Of a stretch of DNA of 13,926 bases, positions 1 to 6,463 are shown one piece after another. The notes under the pieces were generated by a model. The model was not told where the DNA came from. It did no database searches and was given only the letters and a program-made list of their open reading frames with translations. Source of the DNA: Spirochaetales bacterium (GTDB lineage: Bacteria > Spirochaetota > Spirochaetia > SZUA-6 > DRHE01); contig JAFGFV010000309.1 in the NCBI GenBank assembly GCA_016930895.1, forward strand, positions 1-13,926. The letters are read 5' to 3'. The position numbers were made by a program, and so were the translations under genes. Each line of letters opens with the position of its first letter. Positions within the stretch are counted from its first letter, which is position 1.

Positions 1-389
1 ACCAGAGGCTCGGAGTAGGTATACGCGATGCCGAAGGAGCGCTCCCGCTCGGCTATCCGGACCAGGTCTTCGGGAGAAACCGTCTCGGTCGGGGCGTTGA
101 TGTCCTGGGAGATCCGGTAGTTCTGGCAGAACGGGCAGCGGAACGAGCAGCCCACGAACCCCACGGACAGGATCGGCTGTCCGGGATGGAAGTGGTAGAG
201 GGGCTTCTTCTCGATGGGGTCGATCGAGACGGCGGTGAGTTTCCCGTAGTAGGGCAGGACCAGCTGCCCGCCCTGGTTGTAGCGGACCCGGCAGAGCCCG
301 TGGCGCCCGGGAGCGATGCGGCAGCGATGGGGGCACAGGGTGCAGCGCAGGGCCTTGTCCTCGAGGGGCTCGTAGTAGCGGGGTTCCAT
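1..389 (-). CDS. amrS: AmmeMemoRadiSam-type radical SAM enzyme AmrS (N-terminal part, runs off the left edge)
   Basis: The first 129 residues are present and the rest lies beyond the left edge. An N-terminal cysteine cluster (C16, C19, C23, C33) is followed by the family-typical stretch DPIEKKPLYHFHPG (58-70 region). The radical SAM motif C81-x3-C85-x2-C88 within GCSFRCPFCQN would bind the catalytic [4Fe-4S] cluster and S-adenosylmethionine. This combination matches the radical SAM member of the AmmeMemoRadiSam group, a widespread protein set whose reaction is not firmly established. ATG at 389 is the natural start; the upstream bases show no strong Shine-Dalgarno. The gene is divergent from the regulator gene and has the same GC-rich codon style as the minus-strand genes at the right end. 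That suggests both flanks are the older chromosomal backbone. Family assignment is confident; substrate is unknown. Confidence 0.88.
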   Translation of the reverse strand, partial: MEPRYYEPLEDKALRCTLCPHRCRIAPGRHGLCRVRYNQGGQLVLPYYGKLTAVSIDPIEKKPLYHFHPGQPILSVGFVGCSFRCPFCQNYRISQDINAPTETVSPEDLVRIAERERSFGIAYTYSEPL

Positions 390-420
390 GAGCGCAGTCT
401 ACAACCCCGGGGCGCCGCGG

Positions 421-457
421 GCAACCCGGCCGGCTGCCCGGGAGCAACCCGGCCGGC
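421..457. repeat. 14-bp direct repeat, two copies
   Basis: The 14-mer GCAACCCGGCCGGC occurs at 421-434 and again at 444-457, a 23-bp period. It lies in the GC-rich leader region of the amrS gene. No function can be assigned; it may be a small tandem duplication or a regulatory element for amrS. Confidence 0.6.
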
Positions 458-488
458 GCGACGGCGGGGCCCGGACCGGAAGGGCTGT

Positions 489-505
489 ACATGCGCGGGG
501 CATGT
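489..505. promoter_or_regulatory. Inverted repeat ACATGC-N5-GCATGT, possible protein-binding site
   Basis: Two perfect 6-bp arms (489-494 and 500-505) are separated by five bases. The site lies between the amrS start and the regulator promoter, at the point where base composition changes from GC-rich to AT-rich. The symmetry fits a dimeric regulator site, but the regulator is unknown and it could be chance. Confidence 0.3.
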
Positions 506-533
506 GAGAATCCATGCAATTCTTTTGAATTTA

Positions 534-584
534 TTGTTGACAAATCGGGCACATCGGCTATAATGTAGACAATAATGTCGACAA
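534..584. promoter_or_regulatory. Three operator-like repeats WTGTNGACAA over the promoter and start codon
   Basis: Three 10-bp near-palindromes share the form WTGTNGACAA: TTGTTGACAA (534-543), ATGTAGACAA (563-572) and ATGTCGACAA (575-584). Copy 1 covers the -35 box, copy 2 overlaps the end of the -10 box and the predicted transcription start, and copy 3 contains the regulator's own ATG. A further half-site (TTGTCG, 587-592) pairs with CGACAA (579-584). The TTGTNNACAA-like form resembles operators known for several FCD-type GntR regulators. Autoregulation by the adjacent regulator is therefore the natural inference. I saw no further copy elsewhere in the window by eye. Confidence 0.65.
537..564 (+). 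promoter_or_regulatory. Consensus sigma70-type promoter of the GntR/FCD operon
   Basis: A perfect -35 hexamer TTGACA (537-542) and a perfect -10 hexamer TATAAT (559-564) are separated by 16 bp. The stretch just upstream (518-535) is A/T-rich, as in UP elements. Transcription would be expected to begin near 570-572. The regulator start codon is at 575, so the transcript would have almost no 5' leader. Such a strong core promoter covered by operator-like repeats suggests it is normally repressed. Confidence 0.82.
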
Positions 585-1276
585 AATTGTCGCCAAAAAA
601 GAAACGAACCTCTGTTGATGTCCTGGAGTACATCCGGGATCGGATTCTAAACTTCTCACTGCTGCCGGGTGTGAAGATCTCGGACGATGAGGTGGCGAAG
701 GTGTTTGGGATCAGCCGGTCCCCGGTTCGCGAGGCGCTAAACCGTCTTGTAGAGCAGGGGCTGGTCGAGTACCGACCCAATCGAGGTTTCGCTGTCAGAG
801 TCTTTACGCGGAAGGACGTGGAGGACTACTACATCCTCCGCGAAGCCCTCGAGTGCGTTGCCGTGAAACTGGCGACTGCGTCAGTAGGGGCGCACGAGTT
901 GAAAACGCTAGAGGACCTCCTGGCAACCTACCCTGCGATCATCGAATCCGGCGACATCGTACGCTTCAACGAGTGCGACGAACGATTCCACGATCTGATT
1001 GGGTACTACAGCAAGAACCGTGCTGTCTACAAGGCTCTTCAGAACTTGCAGGGGATCATCCGGATCATACGTCGGTATGACCACATTCGATCTGGGAGCC
1101 TGCAGCATACCCTGGAGCAGCATCAGGTCATTCTCAGGCACATGACTGAGAAGAATCCGAAAGCCGCGGCCAGCGCCATGTCTTCACATATCCGCAAGTC
1201 GATGCAGCTGGTCATGCCGGTTCTCCCGCAGGATTCGTGGAGCGCGGACTTGGAAATCGGCGCGCGCCCGCACTAG
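575..1276 (+). CDS. GntR-family transcriptional regulator, FCD subfamily
   Basis: The 233-residue protein has an N-terminal winged helix-turn-helix (about residues 13-76), with the typical stretch ISRSPVREALNRLVEQGLV. An all-helical FCD effector domain follows (about 83-215). The FCD metal-site residues appear intact: D135-x3-H139, H183 and H205. The family usually senses small carboxylates or other organic acids, often through a bound metal ion, and most members repress neighbouring catabolic genes. ATG at 575 is chosen because the protein aligns from there. There is no Shine-Dalgarno because the promoter lies directly in front, so translation may be leaderless. The gene opens the operon and a 71-nt gap with no obvious promoter leads to the aldolase gene. 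The inducer cannot be read from sequence. Confidence 0.9.
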   Translation: MSTKLSPKKKRTSVDVLEYIRDRILNFSLLPGVKISDDEVAKVFGISRSPVREALNRLVEQGLVEYRPNRGFAVRVFTRKDVEDYYILREALECVAVKLATASVGAHELKTLEDLLATYPAIIESGDIVRFNECDERFHDLIGYYSKNRAVYKALQNLQGIIRIIRRYDHIRSGSLQHTLEQHQVILRHMTEKNPKAAASAMSSHIRKSMQLVMPVLPQDSWSADLEIGARPH

Positions 1277-1297
1277 CGCGCACAACAAGGGAACCAA

Positions 1298-1313
1298 CAT
1301 CCTGATTTGGATG
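1298..1313 (+). other. Small hairpin CATCC-N6-GGATG in the regulator-aldolase gap
   Basis: Five-base arms (1298-1302, 1309-1313) flank a six-base loop in the 71-nt gap after the regulator gene. It is too weak and lacks a T-run, so it is not a convincing terminator. It could slow polymerase or be chance. The rest of the gap shows only the ribosome-binding site of the next gene. Confidence 0.2.
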
Positions 1314-1347
1314 AATCGTGAATTGAAGCATCGAGGAGGTCAAAGCG

Positions 1348-2238
1348 GTGAAGGAACTCAAGGACATCGTGGCGCTCATCCCAACCCCTTTCGGGGATGA
1401 TGGGGAGCTAGACGAGACGAGTCTGAAGCGTCTCATTGATTTCGAGCTGGACAACGGATGTTCGGCTGTCGGAGTACTGGCGGCGATTGGAGAAGGCTAC
1501 CTGGTTTCGCATGAAGACTGGCGCAGGGTGGTCGAGGTCTCGGCCAAGCACATGGCCGGCAACGCGCCGCTCATGGTTGGCTGTCCCACCATGAGCACGG
1601 TCCATGCAGTCCAGCTCTGCCGGGAGGCGGAAGACTTGGGAGCGGGCGCGATTCTGGGCTTCAACCCCCAGGGCTTCCGCGCTTACAAGGAAGAGGAGTT
1701 GGTCGATCACTATCGGGCGATGACCGATGCGGTGAAGATCCCGATCGCTCCCTACTCTCGGGGGGAGGATCCGGTTCCCTTCCCAGTCCTGCGTAAGCTG
1801 GTGGAAGAGAAGAGGATCTCCTACATGAAGTACGCGTGGAAAAGCTGCGCGCTGCTCAAGGAGATGGCGGAGCACTTTGGTGAGGGCTTCTTCATTTTCT
1901 GCGGGGCCGATACCTTGACGCTTCGGTACCTTCTTCTTGGCTGCAAGGGCGTCTCGACGGCAACCGCTGCCATGCTTCCCAAGGAACATGTGGATCTCCT
2001 CGCGATGCTCAAGAAGGGAGAGGTAGAGCAGGCCAGAGCGTTCTATGACGAAGCCATACTGCCCTGGAACGACATTGGCTTCTACGACATGAACACCTGG
2101 CACAGCGTGCACAAGGTCGCACTGAAAGAGATGGGCATCATCAAGTCAGCGAAGATCCGCGCTCCTCAGGCTTCTTTGGCTCCGCACCAGGTGGAGGAAG
2201 TCAAGTTCTTCCTGAGGAATCGCGGCAAAATCACGTGA
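1348..2238 (+). CDS. DapA-superfamily aldolase/lyase (dihydrodipicolinate synthase family, not a canonical DapA)
   Basis: This 296-residue protein has the length and layout of the class I (Schiff-base) aldolase family that includes DHDPS, N-acetylneuraminate lyase and several sugar-acid aldolases. The start GTG at 1348 follows a full-strength Shine-Dalgarno (GAGGAGGT, 1333-1340) at 7 nt. K161 in YMKYAWK is the expected Schiff-base lysine, and Y136 in APYSRG matches the catalytic tyrosine. The substrate loop that reads GTTGE in true DHDPS is AAIGE here (45-49), so the threonines of the DHDPS proton relay are absent. That argues against lysine biosynthesis and for an aldolase or lyase acting on another 2-oxo acid. 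Its place behind an FCD regulator and before an importer supports catabolism. The substrate is unknown. Confidence 0.85.
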   Translation: MKELKDIVALIPTPFGDDGELDETSLKRLIDFELDNGCSAVGVLAAIGEGYLVSHEDWRRVVEVSAKHMAGNAPLMVGCPTMSTVHAVQLCREAEDLGAGAILGFNPQGFRAYKEEELVDHYRAMTDAVKIPIAPYSRGEDPVPFPVLRKLVEEKRISYMKYAWKSCALLKEMAEHFGEGFFIFCGADTLTLRYLLLGCKGVSTATAAMLPKEHVDLLAMLKKGEVEQARAFYDEAILPWNDIGFYDMNTWHSVHKVALKEMGIIKSAKIRAPQASLAPHQVEEVKFFLRNRGKIT

Positions 2239-2274
2239 AACCTGTCGAGGGATAGAACCCAAAGGAAGGGACGA

Positions 2275-3135
2275 ATGGCAACCAACAAGAAGAAGAGTAT
2301 CCTCGATCTTCGCAAGATGAAGCAAGAAGGCATCAAGCTGACTTGGCTCACCAGCTACGACTACCCCACGGCAGCCTTCGCCGAGCAGGCAGGAGTCGAG
2401 ATGATCCTGGTAGGGGATTCCATGGGAATGTGCGTGTACGGCTATTCCGGAGGTACCATCCCGGTGACCATGGATCAGTGCATCGTCCACACGGAGGCGG
2501 TGCGCAGGGCCGCACCGAACACCTTCGTGGTAGGCGACATGCCCTTCCTGTCCTATCAGACCACCCCCGCTGAGGCGGTCGTGAACGCCGGCAGATTCCA
2601 CAAAGAGGCCGGCGTGGACGCGGTGAAGCTGGAGGGCGGCCGAAGAGTCGCAGGGATGATCAGGGCCATCGCGGACGCGGGCATGGTGGTCTGCGGCCAT
2701 ATCGGACTGACCCCGCAGAGCTCCGGGCAGATCGGCGGCTTCAAGGCGCAAGGGCTCACAGCCGAGAGTGCCCAGGATCTGATCAAGGACGCCCGGGCCG
2801 TTCAGGAAGCGGGAGCGGCCTTCCTGCTGCTGGAAGCGGTCCCGCCGGAGGTGGGAAAATTCATCGCCGAGAACTTAAACATCCCGGTGTATGGAATCGG
2901 CGCGGGTCCGGACGTCGACGGGCAACTCTTGATCGTAAGCGACATGTTGGGGATTTTCCAGGCGTTTACGCCTAAGTTCGTGAAGAAGTACGCCAACCTG
3001 GGCCAAGAGATCGTTCACGCCATGGAAGAGTACGTGAGAGACGTGAAGGGAGCCAAGTTTCCTGAGGAGAAGCACTGCTATCGGATGGTCGAAGGGGAGT
3101 ACGAGAAGATGGTCAAGGTTGTAGAAAGGGGGTAA
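2275..3135 (+). CDS. panB: PanB-type 3-methyl-2-oxobutanoate (ketopantoate) hydroxymethyltransferase
   Basis: The 286-residue protein matches PanB over its whole length. PanB reversibly transfers a hydroxymethyl group from 5,10-methylene-tetrahydrofolate to 2-oxoisovalerate, giving ketopantoate. Metal and substrate residues are all visible: VGDS (D48, S49), VGDMPF (D88), VKLEGG (K118, E120), GHIGLTPQS (H142), catalytic E187 in LLLEAVP, and the GIGAG loop with DGQ and DMLG. ATG at 2275 follows AAAGGAAGGG (2261-2270). No panC, panD or panE is nearby. Instead the gene lies 36 nt after a DapA-like aldolase and before an ABC importer, so a biosynthetic role is not the obvious one. It may work in the retro direction or on a related 2-oxo acid. 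The PanB family call is strong; the role is inference. Confidence 0.9.
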   Translation: MATNKKKSILDLRKMKQEGIKLTWLTSYDYPTAAFAEQAGVEMILVGDSMGMCVYGYSGGTIPVTMDQCIVHTEAVRRAAPNTFVVGDMPFLSYQTTPAEAVVNAGRFHKEAGVDAVKLEGGRRVAGMIRAIADAGMVVCGHIGLTPQSSGQIGGFKAQGLTAESAQDLIKDARAVQEAGAAFLLLEAVPPEVGKFIAENLNIPVYGIGAGPDVDGQLLIVSDMLGIFQAFTPKFVKKYANLGQEIVHAMEEYVRDVKGAKFPEEKHCYRMVEGEYEKMVKVVERG

Positions 3136-3169
3136 CCGCCAAGAGACGTGTGAACGTGCAGGAACCGCA

Positions 3170-3186
3170 TTCGGGTTCGAACCGAA
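3170..3186 (+). other. Short hairpin upstream of the binding-protein ribosome-binding site
   Basis: TTCGG (3170-3174) and CCGAA (3182-3186) can pair around a 7-nt loop, about 15 nt before the Shine-Dalgarno of the binding-protein gene. It lies in the 80-nt gap after panB and could modulate translation or mRNA stability. There is no T-run, so it is not a standard terminator. Confidence 0.25.
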
Positions 3187-3215
3187 AGAAAATCGTGAAG
3201 AGGAGGGAACGAAGC

Positions 3216-4445
3216 GTGCAAACTCGAAGCAGGAATCGGAAGTGGGCAGGACTGCTCGTCGTGTTCGTGGCTGCAGTCGTGCTGTTGGGGCTGAATCCTA
3301 CGACGGTCGAGGCCAAAGAAAAGGCTGTCAAGATCGGACTTCTGACCCCCTTGTCTCCTCCCGGGGACCCCGCCGCCGGGAAGCGGATCATGTGGGGCGC
3401 CGAGCTTGCCGTCAAGTACATCAACGAAGAGATGGGTGGCGTGCTGTGCGGCCGGCCCGTGGAACTGGCCGTTGAGGACGACGCGGGCCAGCCGGCCGAC
3501 GGGATAGCGGGATTCCGAAGACTGGTCCAGAGGGAGAACGTGGTGGCCGTGGTCGGTCAATATCACAGTTCCGTGTGCCTGGCAGTCCTCAAAGTGGCAA
3601 CCGATCTCGGAGTGCCCTTGTTCTCTACCGGGGCGGCCTCGGCAAAGATCACCGAGTCTGAGAGTCCCTATATCTTCAGCATCATGTCGCTGACGCCTAC
3701 CAAGGCCGAGTTCTGGATCGATTTTGCCAGGCGCATGGGCTGGAACAAGATCGCCGTCGTGGCCGAAGACACGGACTTTGGCACGGATCACAAGAAGTGG
3801 GTCGAGGAGTACGGCAAAGCCGCCGGAATGCAGGTCAAGTCGGTCATCTTCCCGAGGACCTCAATCGATCTTACCCCCACCCTGCTTCAGGTCAAGGCCT
3901 GGAAGCCGGATGTCGTCATCAACGCAGGTGTGCCGCCCACAGCCTATCTGATGGTCAGGCAGGCATACGAGATCGGTCTTTTCCCCGCCACGCCGATGCT
4001 GGCGACCTACGGTTGGACAACCCTGCCTGAGTTCTGGGAGGCGGTCGGAGACAAGGGCAAGCTGATTCTGTTCACTAGCTACTACAAGCCCGGGATGCTG
4101 ACCACCTTCCTGGGTGACTGGATGATCCGGGAATACCGGAGGCTGCACGGCGAAGACCCGACGTACTACGCGATGAATGCCTTCGGAGAGATCCTGGTGA
4201 TCGCCCAGGCGATCAATGCCGGACAGTCGAGCGATCCCAAGGACCTCGCAGAGGCGTTGGTCAAGTGGCCCTACCTCGACTGGAGCGGAGTCATCGATTT
4301 CAAGGAGGAGAAGGGCATCAAGTGGCACAACGCCTCACCACCGTACCTGATCTTCCAGCAGACTCGAGCTCGGCAGGACGTGGGGGACGCAGAGCACGTG
4401 TGGCCGCCCTCCTTCGGCGGTACCGGCGTCTTGCGGAAGCCTTAG
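3216..4445 (+). CDS. Liv-type (HAAT family) ABC transporter substrate-binding protein
   Basis: This is the extracytoplasmic binding protein of a hydrophobic amino acid/amide-type importer (Peripla_BP_6 fold). An open frame extends back to GTG at 3150. GTG at 3216 is preferred because AGGAGGG (3201-3207) lies 8 nt upstream and the product then starts with a clean signal peptide: basic n-region (RSRNRK), hydrophobic core (about 11-27), and a type I cleavage site after VEA (residue 33). The mature part starts KIGLLTPLSPPGD, as is typical of LivJ/LivK relatives, and includes the AVVGQYHSSV region. The mature protein is about 376 residues. Relatives bind branched-chain amino acids, aromatic acids, urea, amides and other small carboxylates, so the ligand cannot be fixed. 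Encoded 5' of the permeases, as usual. Confidence 0.88.
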   Translation: MQTRSRNRKWAGLLVVFVAAVVLLGLNPTTVEAKEKAVKIGLLTPLSPPGDPAAGKRIMWGAELAVKYINEEMGGVLCGRPVELAVEDDAGQPADGIAGFRRLVQRENVVAVVGQYHSSVCLAVLKVATDLGVPLFSTGAASAKITESESPYIFSIMSLTPTKAEFWIDFARRMGWNKIAVVAEDTDFGTDHKKWVEEYGKAAGMQVKSVIFPRTSIDLTPTLLQVKAWKPDVVINAGVPPTAYLMVRQAYEIGLFPATPMLATYGWTTLPEFWEAVGDKGKLILFTSYYKPGMLTTFLGDWMIREYRRLHGEDPTYYAMNAFGEILVIAQAINAGQSSDPKDLAEALVKWPYLDWSGVIDFKEEKGIKWHNASPPYLIFQQTRARQDVGDAEHVWPPSFGGTGVLRKP

Positions 4446-4476
4446 GATTCAATCGGTAGATCGGCTGTAACGGTTG

Positions 4477-4514
4477 GAGTGCCGCAGGCGGTATGGAGCA
4501 GGCTTGCGGCACTC
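4477..4514 (+). other. Intercistronic stem-loop after the binding-protein gene
   Basis: GAGTGCCGCA (4477-4486) and TGCGGCACTC (4505-4514) form a perfect 10-bp GC-rich stem around an 18-nt loop. It starts 31 nt after the stop codon of the binding-protein gene and ends 10 nt before the permease Shine-Dalgarno. It is followed by AACTTT rather than a long T-run. It therefore looks like an mRNA-stabilising or partial-termination element that lets the binding protein be made in excess over the membrane subunits, as known in other ABC operons. Confidence 0.65.
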
Positions 4515-4524
4515 AACTTTCCGG

Positions 4525-4542
4525 AAAGGAGGAACTACCATC
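4525..4542 (+). promoter_or_regulatory. Ribosome-binding site that places the livH start at an ATC codon
   Basis: AAAGGAGG (4525-4532) is a near-perfect Shine-Dalgarno. Seven nucleotides later, at 4540, the codon is ATC, not ATG, GTG or TTG. The reading frame that follows (INFHLLTQFL) lines up with the normal N-terminus of LivH proteins. The only other in-frame options are TTG at 4474, which would translate through the stem-loop, and ATG at 4585, inside the first membrane helix. Confidence 0.65.
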
Positions 4543-5430
4543 AACTTTCACCTGCTGACGCAGTTCCTGATTTCAGGAATTATCATGGGTATCTTCTACT
4601 GCCTGATGTCCCTCGGGATCAACTTCATCTACGGAATCATGAAGGTGATCAACTGGTCGATGGGTGAGTTCTTCATGATTGGCGCGTTCCTGCAGTACGT
4701 GCTGCTACTCAAGGTGTTGCCTCCAGATTTCTGGTCCGTTGGGATTCTCATTTGCGGTGTCGCCACATTCGGGCTCGGAATGGGTGTCCAAAGGCTGCTG
4801 ATCAAGCCCATGTTCTCGGGAATCATCGAGGCCAAGCTCGAGTACGCCACCATTGTAACGATCTCCATGTCGATTTTCTTGAGGAATCTCATGGTTGTCG
4901 TGGGTGGCCCCAGGATCTATACGCCGCCTGACTACGCCCAGCCGATGCAACTGTTGACCCTTCCGATCAGCGGAAACACCTTCGTCGGATTGATCGGCGC
5001 GCTCGTGATCCTGGTCGCCTTTTTCTATTTCATCAAGAAGACCTGGACGGGCAGAGCCTTCCAGGGGGTTGCGCAGAACCGCATGGGCGTGCAGACCGTG
5101 GGCGTCGACATCATGAAATACGACATGCTTGCATTCGGAGTCGGTACCGCACTCGCCGGGCTGGCGGGGGCTCTGTTGGCGCCAATATTCCTCGTGCATC
5201 CCTTGTGCGGCGTCGTCCCTGCAGTCAGGGGCTTCGAGATCATCGTGATCGCCGGTTTGGGCTCAATTCTTGGGACGCTCGTAGCGGGTCTAGCGTTGGG
5301 AGTGGCAGAGAGCCTTGGATCCGTCCTGATCCATCCTTCCTTTGTGGACATGTACGGCTTCATTCTCTTGGTGGTTGTGTTGACCATCAAACCGTACGGC
5401 TTGTTCGGCAAGGCAGAGCGTACAATCTGA
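4540..5430 (+). CDS. livH: Liv-type ABC transporter permease LivH, apparent ATC start
   Basis: This inner-membrane permease subunit has about 296 residues, close to the usual LivH length. It is mostly hydrophobic with some seven to eight predicted membrane segments. The first carries the family-typical sequence around LMSLGINFIYGIMKVIN and GEFFMIGA. The cytoplasmic coupling region reads RAFQGVAQNRMGVQTVGVD. The C-terminal part holds the conserved GFEIIVIAGLGSILGTLVAG stretch. No ATG, GTG or TTG lies at the position predicted by Shine-Dalgarno spacing and alignment, where the codon is ATC. A longer frame from TTG at 4474 is possible but would add a non-membrane, charged leader. AUC initiation would reduce expression relative to the binding protein. 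It pairs with LivM encoded 16 nt downstream. Product call is strong; start call is moderate. Confidence 0.88.
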   Translation: MNFHLLTQFLISGIIMGIFYCLMSLGINFIYGIMKVINWSMGEFFMIGAFLQYVLLLKVLPPDFWSVGILICGVATFGLGMGVQRLLIKPMFSGIIEAKLEYATIVTISMSIFLRNLMVVVGGPRIYTPPDYAQPMQLLTLPISGNTFVGLIGALVILVAFFYFIKKTWTGRAFQGVAQNRMGVQTVGVDIMKYDMLAFGVGTALAGLAGALLAPIFLVHPLCGVVPAVRGFEIIVIAGLGSILGTLVAGLALGVAESLGSVLIHPSFVDMYGFILLVVVLTIKPYGLFGKAERTI

Positions 5431-5446
5431 AGGAGGCAGCAAGCGC

Positions 5447-6463
5447 ATGAAGCGTGGCATAGCCAACCTCTATCAAGAGCTGAGCAGGGCGCGTTACGTG
5501 AAGAGGATCGGAATCGTTGTCCTGCTGGGCCTTGCCGTCATCGTTCCGTTCGTGGCGTCCGACTACTGGCAATACGTGCTCATGGTGGCCTTCTACTACA
5601 CGATCATGGCCTGCACCTGGAACCTCCTGGCGGGCTATACGGGTCAGTTCTCCTTGAGCCATCATACCTTTTCCATGATCGGTGCCTACGGATCGACTCT
5701 GTTGATGCAGCATGCCGGTCTGCCCTTCTGGATCAGCATTCCAGGGGGAATCGCGTTGGTGCTTGTTGTCAGCTTCCTCCTCGGCCTGCTCTGCCTGCGT
5801 GTGGAAGGGCTGTACCTGGTTCTGGTTACCTGGGCGTTCGCGGAAGTGGTGAAGAACTACATCCGGCTGCATAACGAATTCACCGGCGGGGCCCGCGGGC
5901 TGGAGTCACCCCTTCTGTTCGGAACGATGAAGCCGTTCTGGTACTACTACCTTTTTCTCGGACTTGCCGTGTTTACGGTCCTCGTGATCTCGGTGATCAT
6001 GCGTTCGAAGATGGGATATTACTTCCGGGCGATTCGGGATGACGTCATTGCTGCTCGATCGATGGGAGTGGATATCACTCGATACAAAATCATCGTAGTA
6101 ATGATTGCCAGCACTCTCGCGGGAATGGCGGGGATATTCTACGGACACTCTATAGGGCTGATCAGCCCGACGATCGGGGAGTTCAACGAGATGGCGATGA
6201 TCATCATCTTTGTCGTCATCGGTGGAATGCGTTCTCTAGGCGGCCCCGTGGTCGGAGCGGTAGGAGTCCGCGTCCTGATGGAGCTCCTGCGGGAGTACTC
6301 GGAAGTCAGAATCGTCATATTGAGCGCAGTTGTCATCCTGCTCATGCGTTTCTCCCGCGGCGGATTGAAGGAAATTCTGCCCGAAATCAGGAGACTGTTT
6401 GCTATACGCAAAGAAGCCTCCGTGTCGGCCTACGACGAGTCGGAAGGCGGCAAACGCGGATGA
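5447..6463 (+). CDS. livM: Liv-type ABC transporter permease LivM
   Basis: This second permease subunit has 338 residues and partners LivH. ATG at 5447 follows AAGGAGG (5430-5436). The typical LivM block NLLAGYTGQFSLSHHTF lies near residues 59-76. Further hydrophobic segments follow, then the cytoplasmic coupling loop RAIRDDVIAARSMGVDITRY, where the ATPases dock. Next comes AGMAGIFYGH, and the C-terminal block IIFVVIGGMRSLGGPVVGA. The C-terminal tail (about 310-338) is polar and cytoplasmic. The stop codon overlaps the candidate ATG of livG (ATGA at 6460-6463), which suggests translational coupling. Substrate specificity is set mainly by the binding protein and cannot be inferred here. Confidence 0.9.
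   Translation: MKRGIANLYQELSRARYVKRIGIVVLLGLAVIVPFVASDYWQYVLMVAFYYTIMACTWNLLAGYTGQFSLSHHTFSMIGAYGSTLLMQHAGLPFWISIPGGIALVLVVSFLLGLLCLRVEGLYLVLVTWAFAEVVKNYIRLHNEFTGGARGLESPLLFGTMKPFWYYYLFLGLAVFTVLVISVIMRSKMGYYFRAIRDDVIAARSMGVDITRYKIIVVMIASTLAGMAGIFYGHSIGLISPTIGEFNEMAMIIIFVVIGGMRSLGGPVVGAVGVRVLMELLREYSEVRIVILSAVVILLMRFSRGGLKEILPEIRRLFAIRKEASVSAYDESEGGKRG

Noticed and set aside
186..563. A plus-strand frame opposite the amrS start region
   Set aside because: It overlaps a clear AmrS N-terminus on the other strand, runs through the promoter region and resembles no family.
2275..3135. PanB as part of a normal pantothenate biosynthesis operon
   Set aside because: No panC, panD, panE or ilv genes are adjacent, and all neighbours are transport or catabolic types. 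A biosynthetic role cannot be excluded without the rest of the genome.
3170..3186. GGTTCGAACC resembling a tRNA T-arm
   Set aside because: No acceptor, D or anticodon arms can be built around it. It lies in the leader of the binding-protein gene.
3150..3215. GTG codons at 3150, 3156 and 3195 as starts of the binding protein
   Set aside because: They would put a long charged stretch before the signal peptide and lack good ribosome-binding sites. GTG 3216 has AGGAGGG at 8 nt.
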